Assembly: GCF_022701295.1 (NCBI RefSeq)
Contig: NZ_CP033204.1
Coordinates: 186,001-250,000 of the forward strand
DNA from: Sphingopyxis sp. YF1
GTDB lineage: Bacteria; Pseudomonadota; Alphaproteobacteria; Sphingomonadales; Sphingomonadaceae
Length of the DNA stretch: 64,000 nucleotides
Direction of reading: 5' to 3'
Part shown: positions 7,654 to 15,340 of the stretch, piece after piece
Layout of the letters: every line of letters begins with the position of its first letter
Position numbering within the stretch: position 1 is the first letter of the stretch
Program-made: the position numbers and the translations under genes
Notes under the pieces: generated by a model
What the model saw: only the letters and a program-made list of their open reading frames with translations
The model's database searches: none
What the model was told of the DNA's origin: nothing

Positions 7654-8615
7654 CGACGGGATTTCTTCTCGGCAAGTTCATGCCGCTCCACGCCGGGCAT
7701 CAACTGCTGATCGAGAGCGCGCGCGCCATGGTCGATCGGCTCACGATTCTCGTCTGCTGGCTACCCGACGACCCGATCCCGGGGACGCTGCGGCTGCGAT
7801 GGGTGCGCGAGCTCTATCCCGACTGTCATGTCGTCGGCCACGATGCCGTCGTGCCGCAGGAACCGGCCGAGCATCCCGATTTCTGGTCGATCTGGGCCGA
7901 TATCGTGCGTGCCGCGCACCCCGAACCCATCGACCGCGTCTTTGCGTCCGAACCCTATGGCGGGGAGCTTGCGGCGCGCGTCGGCGCACGCTTCGTCCCC
8001 ATCGATCTCGATCGGACCGCAATCCCCGTTTCGGGGTCGGCGGTGCGCGACGATCCCGCGGCGGCGTGGCGCTGGCTTTCCGAACCGGTGCGCGCGCATT
8101 ATCGCCACCGCATCGTGCTGCACGGTCCCGAAAGCGTCGGCAAATCGACGCTCGGGGCGCGGCTCGCGCGCCATTTCGACACGGTGCAGATGCCCGAATA
8201 TGGGCGGACCTATTGCGAGACGTTCGGGACCGCGCTCGACGCCGACGACCTGCTCCGCATTTTCGAGGGGCATGTCGCGATGGATGCGGCGCTTCGCCGC
8301 CAGGCCGGCCCGCTGATGATCGCCGACACCGACCCGCTCATGACGCAGGCGTGGGCGATCATGCTGCTCGGCGCGCGCCTGCCCGCGATCGACGCGTGGG
8401 ACGATGTCGCCGACCTCTATCTCGTTCCCGCGCTCGACCTGCCGTGGCGCGACGACGGGACGCGACTGTTCGGGAGCGATCTCGCGCGGCGCCAGTTCAT
8501 GGACGCGGCGATCGCCGAACTCGACCGGCGGCACCTGCCGTGGGCGTGGGTGACGGGCGAAGGCGACGCGCGCTTCCAGAGCGCGCTCGCGGCGATCGAG
8601 GCGGCGGGGCTCTAA
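7650..8615 (+). CDS. nadR: Bifunctional NMN adenylyltransferase / ribosylnicotinamide kinase (NadR type)
   Basis: Converts imported nicotinamide riboside to NMN and then to NAD. 321 residues with two domains: an N-terminal nucleotidyltransferase starting GKFMPLHAGHQ (HxGH motif) and ending PVSGSAVRDDP (SxSxxR-like), then a kinase domain with P-loop GPESVGKST (near residue 164) and a lid region. It lacks the N-terminal DNA-binding domain of enterobacterial NadR, so it is probably only an enzyme. Start ATG overlaps the pnuC stop. Its stop overlaps the stop of the convergent acyl-CoA ligase by 4 nt, leaving no room for a separate terminator. Confidence 0.92.
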   Translation: MTTGFLLGKFMPLHAGHQLLIESARAMVDRLTILVCWLPDDPIPGTLRLRWVRELYPDCHVVGHDAVVPQEPAEHPDFWSIWADIVRAAHPEPIDRVFASEPYGGELAARVGARFVPIDLDRTAIPVSGSAVRDDPAAAWRWLSEPVRAHYRHRIVLHGPESVGKSTLGARLARHFDTVQMPEYGRTYCETFGTALDADDLLRIFEGHVAMDAALRRQAGPLMIADTDPLMTQAWAIMLLGARLPAIDAWDDVADLYLVPALDLPWRDDGTRLFGSDLARRQFMDAAIAELDRRHLPWAWVTGEGDARFQSALAAIEAAGL

Positions 8616-10144
8616 CCCGCGTAGGCGTCGCGCAATTCGCGTTTGAGTACCTTGCCGATCGGGCTGCGCGGCAATTCGCCGACCGCCCGGATCGCGCTCA
8701 GCCGCTGCGTCTTGCCGACCTTGGCGTTGCAGTCGGCGCGCACGCTCTCGGCATCGGCCCCGTCCTTCAGCACGACAAAGGCGACCGGGGTCTCGCCCCA
8801 TTCCTCGCTCGGCATGCCGACGACCGCCGCCTCGACGACGCGTTCGTCGGCGAGCAAAATGCCTTCGAGGTCGCTCGGGAAAATGTTGAATCCGCCCGAG
8901 ATGATCATGTCCTTGGCGCGGTCCATCAGAGTCAGGAAACCGTCCTCGTCGATCCGGCCGATGTCGCCATGGCGATAGAAGAGATTCCCCTCGGCGTCGT
9001 GCCAGTGCATCGCCTTGGTCGCGTCGGGGCGGTTATTGTATCCGGTCATCATCGCGGGGCTCCGGCCGACGACTTCGCCGACCTCGCCCTGGGGCAATTC
9101 CTTGCCCGTCTCGTCGATCACCTTGGCGATATGGCCCGGCGCCGGACGGCCGACCGTGTGCAGCTTGTCGGGGAACTGGTGCGCTTCGAGAATGAACGCC
9201 GCACCGCCCTCGGTCATGCCATAGATTTCGACCAGCCCGCCGGGCCAGCGCTTCAGCACATCGGCCTTGAGCGTCGCGGGGAAGGGCGCCGAGGTGCAAT
9301 ATTTCATGACGAAGCTCTTGAGGTCGAAGCGATCGAAATCTTCGAGCGCCATGATGCGGCGGTATTGCACCGGCACCAGCATCGTGTTCGTCGCGCGCTC
9401 GCGCTCGGCGAGTTCCAGAAAACCGCGCGCGTCGAACTTCTTCATCAGCACGACCTGCCCGCCCGAACCGACTGTGGGAAGGAAGCTCGCCATCGTCGTG
9501 TTCGAATAGAGCGGCGTCGAGAGGATCGTGACGGCGTGCGGGCCATAGGCGGGCACGCCGCGCTGGATATGCTGCCAGCGCATGGCATGGCTGTGGACGA
9601 TGCCCTTGGGGGTGCCCGTGGTGCCCGACGAATAGATGATGTTGAAACCGTCGAGCGGCTCGATCGCGACCGGCGCGGGCAACGTTCCGGCAGGTGCCAT
9701 CCAGTCGTCGAGCGGCGTGCCGGCGTCGCTGCCGTCGATCGCGATGCGATCGCTCGCGGCGACATTCTGACCCTCGAGGCTTGCCGCTGCGGCGCTGTCG
9801 AGGAACAGGTGGCGCGCGCCCGTGTCGGCAATCATCGCCGCCATCTGCTCGCCGGTCGCGCTGTTGGTGATCAGCCCCGCGATTCCGCCGGCGCGCAGCG
9901 TGCCGAGGATCACGGCCATCTGCTCGACGCTGTTGAGCCCCGCGATCGCGGTGCGATCGCCCTTGGAAAAGCCGTCGGTCTGCAGCCGCGCCGCGATCCG
10001 GTCGGTCATTGTGTCCAGTTCGGACCAGCTCAGCCGCCGAATCGGATCGGCCGCGGCTATCGCATCGGGGCGTTCGGCGGCGTGCGCGCGGACGAGATCG
10101 GGGAGGGTGGCGAAGTCGCCGGCGAGCAGGTCGGTACTGGTCAT
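8612..10144 (-). CDS. AMP-dependent acyl-CoA synthetase (fatty-acid CoA ligase type)
   Basis: Activates a carboxylic acid to acyl-AMP and then acyl-CoA. 510 residues. Motifs in order: IIYSSGTTGTPKGIVHSH (P-loop, near residue 171), VEIYGMTEGG, YRHGDIGRIDEDGFLTLMDR and the C-terminal catalytic lysine region RSPIGKVLKREL. ATG at 10144 begins the synthetase domain; upstream extension of the frame is unrelated in composition. It is divergent from the regulator gene at 10232, with 87 nt between. The substrate cannot be read; fatty or aromatic acids are both possible. Confidence 0.88.
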   Translation of the reverse strand: MTSTDLLAGDFATLPDLVRAHAAERPDAIAAADPIRRLSWSELDTMTDRIAARLQTDGFSKGDRTAIAGLNSVEQMAVILGTLRAGGIAGLITNSATGEQMAAMIADTGARHLFLDSAAAASLEGQNVAASDRIAIDGSDAGTPLDDWMAPAGTLPAPVAIEPLDGFNIIYSSGTTGTPKGIVHSHAMRWQHIQRGVPAYGPHAVTILSTPLYSNTTMASFLPTVGSGGQVVLMKKFDARGFLELAERERATNTMLVPVQYRRIMALEDFDRFDLKSFVMKYCTSAPFPATLKADVLKRWPGGLVEIYGMTEGGAAFILEAHQFPDKLHTVGRPAPGHIAKVIDETGKELPQGEVGEVVGRSPAMMTGYNNRPDATKAMHWHDAEGNLFYRHGDIGRIDEDGFLTLMDRAKDMIISGGFNIFPSDLEGILLADERVVEAAVVGMPSEEWGETPVAFVVLKDGADAESVRADCNAKVGKTQRLSAIRAVGELPRSPIGKVLKRELRDAYAG

Positions 10145-10231
10145 GAAGCGATTCGTTAGCACAGCGGGCGCGGCGTGCAACGCGGTGAAGGGCGCGGCGG
10201 ATCGAAAAGGAGGCGCGCGAAGGGAGGGACG

Positions 10232-10975
10232 ATGACGCGAAGCGGTGGTCGCGCCGCGCCCGGATTGCCGCCGCTCGTCGGTGTCCGGCATGCCGGCGCA
10301 CGGCGCGCGCAGACGCTTGCGGGGGCGCTTGCCGATGCCGGGTTCCGGACCGTTCTGCTGCCGTCGTTTCACGAGGATGCGCGCGCATGGACCGACGGCT
10401 GCTTCGACCTGCTCGCCGTCGACCCGTTCGCCGAAGGCGGCGATGCGCCCGGCATGATCCGGCTGGCGCGCGCGATCGCGGCGCGGCGCCCCCTGCTGGT
10501 GCTTTCGGGGCGCGAGAGCCGCGCCGAGCGACTGCTTGCGCTCACCGCGGGCGCCGACGATGCGGTCGGCTGGACGCGGGATCCGGCCGAAGTCGTTGCC
10601 CGCATCGCCGGCCTGCTGCGCCGCAGCCGCCTCGCCAGCGGTCAGCTGGGGACGGACGAGCTGCGCATCGACCTGATCGACCGCCGCGTCGAGCGGGCGG
10701 GGCGGCTGATCCGCATGCCGCTGCGCGAATTCGACCTGCTCGCCAATCTGGCGCGCGTTCCCGACCGCGCCGTGTCGCGCGACGTGCTGCTGCGGGCGGT
10801 GTGGCGAATCGATTTCGATCCGGGCACGAATCGCGTCGCCGTGCACATGTCGCGGCTGCGGGCGAAGGTCGATCGCGGTTTTGCCTGGCCGATGCTGCGC
10901 ACGGTGAAGGGCGAGGGTTATGCGCTGCGGTCGCGTCCCGATGGTGCTTTGCGCAAGCGGCTGCACGGAATTTGA
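10232..10975 (+). CDS. OmpR-type winged-helix regulator with degenerate receiver domain
   Basis: 247 residues. The C-terminal half is a typical OmpR/PhoB DNA-binding domain: LRIDLIDRRVERAGRLIRMP, LREFDLLANLARVPDRAVSR, then RLRAKVD and VKGEGYAL. The N-terminal half has receiver-like length, and D64 (DLLAVDPF) falls at the phosphoacceptor position, but the acidic pair near the start is R19-H20 and the conserved Lys is R116 in WTRDP. Phosphorylation by a kinase is therefore doubtful. No histidine kinase gene is adjacent. A GGGAGGG ribosome site precedes ATG 10232. It may control the flanking acyl-CoA ligases, by position only. Confidence 0.85.
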   Translation: MTRSGGRAAPGLPPLVGVRHAGARRAQTLAGALADAGFRTVLLPSFHEDARAWTDGCFDLLAVDPFAEGGDAPGMIRLARAIAARRPLLVLSGRESRAERLLALTAGADDAVGWTRDPAEVVARIAGLLRRSRLASGQLGTDELRIDLIDRRVERAGRLIRMPLREFDLLANLARVPDRAVSRDVLLRAVWRIDFDPGTNRVAVHMSRLRAKVDRGFAWPMLRTVKGEGYALRSRPDGALRKRLHGI

Positions 10976-11109
10976 CCGAAATGCTTCTGCGATTTGACCG
11001 ATCCTGCGCTGCGGCGCGCCGTCGCATGGCCCTCGCTTGACCAATAGTTTCAGCTTGCTACTGACTTCTGACATAAAGAAACCAATGACCCCTGCTGGAG
11101 AGTAGCCCG

Positions 11110-12633
11110 ATGCATCCGTCCGTCCACGCCAAGGCAAACCCTGACAAACCCGCGATCATCGTCGCCGAGACGGGCGAGGCGATCAGCTATGGCGAACTCG
11201 ACGCCGCCTCGAATCGCGCCGCGCAATTCTTCCGCTCGCGCGGACTGGGGCATGAGGATGTCGTCGCCTTCATGCTCGACAACACGCCGCAATATTACGG
11301 GCTGACCTGGGGCGCGCAGCGCTCGGGGCTGCGCTACGTCTGCATCTCGTCGCGGCTGACGCAGGACGAAACCGACTATATTCTCGAAAACAGCGGCGCG
11401 AAGATGCTCGTCGTTTCGGCGAGCCTCGGCGATGCCGCGCTCCAGCTGACGACCGGGATCGAACGCTTCGCGATGGGCGGCGACATCGCGGGCTGGCCGC
11501 GCTGGGAAGAAGCCGTTGCGGCGATGCCGCCGACGCCGGTCGCCGACGAGCGCGCCGGGGTCGACATGCTCTATTCGTCGGGCACCACCGGCCGCCCCAA
11601 GGGGGTGCGCGTGCCGCTGCCCGACGATCCCGCGATCGATGCGGCGAACAGCCTCGTCATGCTGGCTTCGGCGGTGTTTCAGATCGACGCGAACAGCGTC
11701 TATCTCTCGCCCGCCCCGCTCTATCACGCCGCGCCGCTGCGCTGGTCGATGACGATCCATCGCCTCGGCGGCACCGTGGTGCTGATGAAGAAATTCGATC
11801 CCGAAGCGGCGCTCGCGCACATCGAAAAATATCGCGTCAATTCGAGCCAGTGGGTGCCGACGCATTTCGTGCGCATGCTCAAGCTGCCCGAGGCGGTGCG
11901 GAGCCGTTACGATACCTCGTCGCTCAAGGTCGCGATCCACGCCGCGGCGCCGTGTCCGATCCCCGTCAAACAGGCGATGATCGACTGGTGGGGGCCGGTG
12001 CTGTTCGAATATTATGCGGGGTCGGAGGGCAATGGCATGACCTTTATCTCCAGCGTCGAATGGCTGACGCACCAGGGGTCGGTCGGCCGCCCGATCCTCG
12101 GCGCGGTGCATATCGTCGGCGACGATAACGAGACCGAACTGGGACCGCGGCAGGAAGGTGCGGTCTTCTTCGAAAGCGAGAGTGTCTTCGAATATCACGG
12201 CGACAGCGAAAAGACCGCGTCGAGCCGCAATTCGAAGGGCTGGTCGACGCTCGGCGACGTCGGCTATCTCGACGAGGAAGGCTATCTCTACCTCACCGAT
12301 CGCAAGAGCTTCATGATCATCTCGGGCGGGGTGAACATCTATCCGCAGGAGATCGAGAATCATCTCGTGACCCACCCCAAGGTCGCCGATGTCGCGGTTG
12401 TCGGCGGCCCGCACGAGGAGATGGGCGAGGAAGTGATCGCGGTCATCCAGCCCGCCGACATGGCCGACGCGACCGACGCCTTCCGCGAGGAACTCGGCGC
12501 TTATGCGCGCGAGAAGCTGTCGGGCGTGAAAATCCCCCGCCGCATCGATTTCATGGAAGCGCTGCCGCGCCACGACACCGGCAAGCTATACAAGCGCCTG
12601 CTGCGCGACCAATATTGGGCGCGGCCGAACTGA
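11110..12633 (+). CDS. AMP-dependent acyl-CoA synthetase (FadD-like)
   Basis: 507 residues, second acyl-activating enzyme of this region. Motifs: MLYSSGTTGRPKGVRVP (near residue 155), FEYYAGSEGNGMTFISS, LGDVGYLDEEGYLYLTDR and MIISGGVNIYPQEIE, ending HDTGKLYKRLLRDQYW with the catalytic Lys. The EYYAGSEG variant resembles ligases annotated for bile acid, steroid or long-chain substrates, but the substrate is not certain. An upstream TTGACC at 11037 could be part of a promoter. It heads a forward run with a lipoprotein, an isomerase and a crotonase, so an acid-degradation operon is plausible. Confidence 0.88.
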   Translation: MHPSVHAKANPDKPAIIVAETGEAISYGELDAASNRAAQFFRSRGLGHEDVVAFMLDNTPQYYGLTWGAQRSGLRYVCISSRLTQDETDYILENSGAKMLVVSASLGDAALQLTTGIERFAMGGDIAGWPRWEEAVAAMPPTPVADERAGVDMLYSSGTTGRPKGVRVPLPDDPAIDAANSLVMLASAVFQIDANSVYLSPAPLYHAAPLRWSMTIHRLGGTVVLMKKFDPEAALAHIEKYRVNSSQWVPTHFVRMLKLPEAVRSRYDTSSLKVAIHAAAPCPIPVKQAMIDWWGPVLFEYYAGSEGNGMTFISSVEWLTHQGSVGRPILGAVHIVGDDNETELGPRQEGAVFFESESVFEYHGDSEKTASSRNSKGWSTLGDVGYLDEEGYLYLTDRKSFMIISGGVNIYPQEIENHLVTHPKVADVAVVGGPHEEMGEEVIAVIQPADMADATDAFREELGAYAREKLSGVKIPRRIDFMEALPRHDTGKLYKRLLRDQYWARPN

Positions 12634-12689
12634 CCGCGCGAGTCGGCGGCGGACCGACGGACCGCCGCCTCGATGCTGGAGGCAGATTG

Positions 12690-13172
12690 ATGAAAAAGGC
12701 GATGATGACGGCGACGATGGCGCTCGCCGTGACCTTGGCGGGCTGCGGCAAGAAGGAAGCGCCGCCCCCGGCCGATACGGCGACCGCCGATGCGACCGCC
12801 GCCCCCGCGGCAGCGCCTGCCGCTACCCCCGCCGCGATCCCGATCGATCCGGCGAAACCCAACGCCTGCAACAAGCTGGCCGACGTCAAGCTCGCCGCCA
12901 CGATCGACAAGGCGACGAACACGCTCAAAGTCAGCGGGACCGCCAATGCGCCCGTCGCCGGTTTCGCGACCGCGCTCCAGGCGGGCCCGCTCGACAAGAT
13001 GAACCCGCCGACCCAGATCGTGCTGCTGCGTGCGAATGCGCCCGACGGGGCGACGCCGCAGGTGGTGACGCCGGTCACGCTCAGCCTCGACATCCCGAAT
13101 GCGCAACCGGCCTACAAGGCGGTGCGTGTGGCTTGTCCGGGCGTGCGCGACGTCGAACTGACGGTCGGCTGA
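12690..13172 (+). CDS. Predicted lipoprotein of unknown function
   Basis: 160 residues. Clear lipoprotein signal: MKKAMMTATMALAVTLAGCG with lipobox LAGC (Cys19), then an Ala/Pro-rich linker (residues about 23-55) and a globular domain rich in alternating hydrophobics from NACNKLADVKLAATID. The linker and the anchor point to the periplasmic face. ATG at 12690 was chosen for the signal peptide; GGAGG lies 9 nt before it. I do not recognise the domain. It sits 56 nt after the ligase and may be co-transcribed. Confidence 0.72.
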   Translation: MKKAMMTATMALAVTLAGCGKKEAPPPADTATADATAAPAAAPAATPAAIPIDPAKPNACNKLADVKLAATIDKATNTLKVSGTANAPVAGFATALQAGPLDKMNPPTQIVLLRANAPDGATPQVVTPVTLSLDIPNAQPAYKAVRVACPGVRDVELTVG

Positions 13173-13193
13173 GGCGAAAATGGGAGGGCCAGG

Positions 13194-13814
13194 GTGACGG
13201 ACGAACGCGTCGAATTCTTCTTTGACCTGTCCTCGCCCTGGACCTGTCTTGCCTTTCACAACCTGCCGGGCGTGCTCGCACGCACCGGCGCGTCGGCGCG
13301 TTACCGCCCGATCCTCGTCGGCGGGGTCTTCAATGCGGTGAACCCCGCCGTCTATGCCGCGCGCGAACAGGCCGACAACCGGCGATTGCAGCACAGCTGG
13401 AAGGTGCTGAAGGACTGGGCCCGGCTCGCGGGCGTGCCGATGAATTTCCCGTCGCAATGGCATCCGGCGAAGAGCGTTCAGGCGATGCGTTTCGCAGCGG
13501 TGCTCGAGGATGATCAGGCCGCGCTGCTGCGGTTTGCGCGCGCCGCATTCGCAAGCTATTTCGACCGGCAGGAAAACCTCGACGATCCCGATGTGCTGGA
13601 AGCGGTGGCGACAGCCGAGGGGCTCGACGGCGCGGCGCTGCGCGCTGCTGCGGCGGGCGACACGGCCAAGGCGCGGCTGCGGACCAACACCGAAGAGGTT
13701 GTCGCGCGCGGCGGCTATGGCTCGCCGACGATCTTCGTCGACGCCACCGACATGTATTTCGGTAACGACCAACTGCCGCTCGTCGAGGCGGCGCTCAAAA
13801 GGACCCGTGAATGA
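13194..13814 (+). CDS. DsbA/kappa-GST-fold isomerase (2-hydroxychromene-2-carboxylate isomerase family)
   Basis: Glutathione-dependent isomerase family best known from naphthalene degradation; homologues in sphingomonads have varied roles. 206 residues. N-terminal thioredoxin-fold strand VEFFFDLSSPWTCLAFHNLP holds the catalytic Ser region (DLSSPW), and the C-terminal GGYGSPTIFVDATDMYFGND carries the cis-Pro loop of the family. GTG start at 13194 preceded by GGGAGGGCCAGG. The TGA overlaps the ATG of the following crotonase, so the two are translationally coupled. No naphthalene pathway genes are nearby, so the natural substrate is open. Confidence 0.85.
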   Translation: MTDERVEFFFDLSSPWTCLAFHNLPGVLARTGASARYRPILVGGVFNAVNPAVYAAREQADNRRLQHSWKVLKDWARLAGVPMNFPSQWHPAKSVQAMRFAAVLEDDQAALLRFARAAFASYFDRQENLDDPDVLEAVATAEGLDGAALRAAAAGDTAKARLRTNTEEVVARGGYGSPTIFVDATDMYFGNDQLPLVEAALKRTRE

Positions 13815-14614
13815 AGGACCGCATTTCGATTACTCTGCTGGACAATGGCATCGCCGACGTCCGGCTGATCCGCGCCGACAAGATGAACGCGCTCGACGGC
13901 GCGATGTGGGAAGCGCTGGCCGAGGCGATCGACCAGCTCAAGGCCACGCCGGGGCTGCGCGTCGTCGTGCTCTCGGGCGAGGGACGCGCTTTCTGCGCCG
14001 GACTCGACCTGTCGAGCCTCAGCGCCGATCGCGATCCGGGCGCGAGCAGTGCGGGCGGGACGCTGTCCGATCGTACGCGCGGCGTATCGAACAAGGCCCA
14101 ATATGCGGCCTGGGGCTGGCGCGAACTGCCGGTGCCGGTGATCGCGGCGGTGCACGGGGTTGCCTTCGGTGCGGGCAGCCAGATCATGGCCGCCGCCGAC
14201 ATTCGCATCGTCCATCCCGACACGCGCATCGCGATCATGGAAATGCGCTGGGGGCTCGTCCCCGACGTCGCGGGGATGGCGCTGTGGCGCACACAGGTCG
14301 CCGACGATGTGCTGCGCGAGATGATCTACACCAACCGCGAATTCAACGGGTCGGAAGCGAAGCTGCTCGGCTTTGCGACGCATGTGTCCGACGATCCGCA
14401 CGCCCGCGCGATGGAACTGGCCGCGGTGATCGCGAACAAGAATCCGCACGCGATCCGCGGCGCCAAGCGGCTGTGCAACATGCTCGCCGACGCCAGCGAC
14501 GCCGAAATCCTGCAGGCCGAGAGCGACGAACAGGTCAAGGTCATCCGTACCCCGAACCAGATCGAGGCGGTGATGGCGGGGATGGAAAAGCGCGCGCCGA
14601 AATTCGCCGACTAG
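13811..14614 (+). CDS. Crotonase / enoyl-CoA hydratase-isomerase family protein
   Basis: 267 residues of the crotonase fold. The oxyanion-hole segments are GRAFCAGLDLSSL and VHGVAFGAGSQIMAAAD. Of the two catalytic Glu of classic enoyl-CoA hydratase, the first position appears to be Gln (GAGSQIM) while the second is present (IMEMRWGLVPD), a pattern nearer to isomerases such as dienoyl-CoA isomerase. Exact reaction not assignable. ATGA overlap with the preceding isomerase gene. Transcription probably ends at the inverted repeat starting at 14622. Confidence 0.87.
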   Translation: MKDRISITLLDNGIADVRLIRADKMNALDGAMWEALAEAIDQLKATPGLRVVVLSGEGRAFCAGLDLSSLSADRDPGASSAGGTLSDRTRGVSNKAQYAAWGWRELPVPVIAAVHGVAFGAGSQIMAAADIRIVHPDTRIAIMEMRWGLVPDVAGMALWRTQVADDVLREMIYTNREFNGSEAKLLGFATHVSDDPHARAMELAAVIANKNPHAIRGAKRLCNMLADASDAEILQAESDEQVKVIRTPNQIEAVMAGMEKRAPKFAD

Positions 14615-14621
14615 GATGGAA

Positions 14622-14663
14622 CGCCTGACGCCGGGCGCGCCGTGTCGCGCCGGGCGTCAGGCG
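14622..14663. terminator. Long inverted repeat between convergent genes
   Basis: Left arm 14622-14639 and right arm 14646-14663 (CGCGCCGGGCGTCAGGCG) are reverse complements with one mismatch and a 6-nt loop. It lies between the forward crotonase and the reverse lipoprotein gene and includes the latter's stop codon. There is no long T run, so a bidirectional terminator is an inference from shape and position. Confidence 0.55.
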
Positions 14664-15175
14664 GGTTCGTCGACCTTCTCGAAATCGTCGAGCCTGTTCA
14701 GCGCCTCGCGGGCGATCGCATGCATCTTGGCCGCATTGACTGCCATGCCGTCTGAGGCGTGACCCGAAAGCTCGTCGATGGTGAAGGCGACGCGCGTCCG
14801 GTCGGGCGCCAGTTCCTCGAAGGTGAATTTGAGCCCGGTGCTGAGCGCGCCGTCGTCCTCGCTGTAGAGGATGTGGGTTTCGCGCGGGATGTCCATCGTG
14901 ACCGCAAGCTTTACCTTGTACGCGTCGGGGCGGTTTTTCGGGGCCACCGCCGGCCAGGCGGGATCGCCTTTCTGGACCACCAGCTCATAGAGCCGGGTCG
15001 AACCACCATTGGTAACGAGCGGCAACCCGGTGAAGGTCGATCTGTCGTCGAACATCTTCGCGAACACCTGCTCGCGTGGCGCCGCAACCGTCCGGGTCTG
15101 GGCGACGAGGTCGCCGATCTTGCCGCACCCGGTGAGCAGCAGCGCTGCCGCGATCATCGCCATCCTGCGCATCAT
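14657..15175 (-). CDS. Predicted lipoprotein, SRPBCC-like
   Basis: 172 residues. Signal MMRRMAMIAAALLLTGCGK with lipobox LTGC (Cys17). The mature part starts like a polyketide-cyclase/START-fold domain, TRTVAAPREQVFAKMFDD, and continues with beta-rich stretches such as THILYSEDDGALSTGLKFTF and RTRVAFTIDEL. Ligand unknown. It stands alone on the reverse strand, 165 nt from the end of the DUF3857 gene upstream on that strand; the gap 15176-15340 holds nothing I can assign. Confidence 0.7.
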   Translation of the reverse strand: MMRRMAMIAAALLLTGCGKIGDLVAQTRTVAAPREQVFAKMFDDRSTFTGLPLVTNGGSTRLYELVVQKGDPAWPAVAPKNRPDAYKVKLAVTMDIPRETHILYSEDDGALSTGLKFTFEELAPDRTRVAFTIDELSGHASDGMAVNAAKMHAIAREALNRLDDFEKVDEPA

Positions 15176-15340
15176 GCCGTCCCCCGCATCGCCGGACCGG
15201 ATGTAGTCATGGCGTGTTAGGAAAGCGTAACCGGAAGAGGGGCGGCGCCGATCGTCTGCCGGCTCGGCTCCTTGATCACCGCCAGCCGCGGCGGAATGAC
15301 GGTGCGATAGCCTTCCCTCCCGTCGAGAAAGGAGCGCGTC

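Noticed and set aside
8612..14614. Dedicated aromatic (naphthalene-type) degradation operon suggested by the chromene-carboxylate isomerase family gene
   Set aside because: No ring dioxygenase, dehydrogenase or aldolase nearby; the isomerase family is broader than that pathway.
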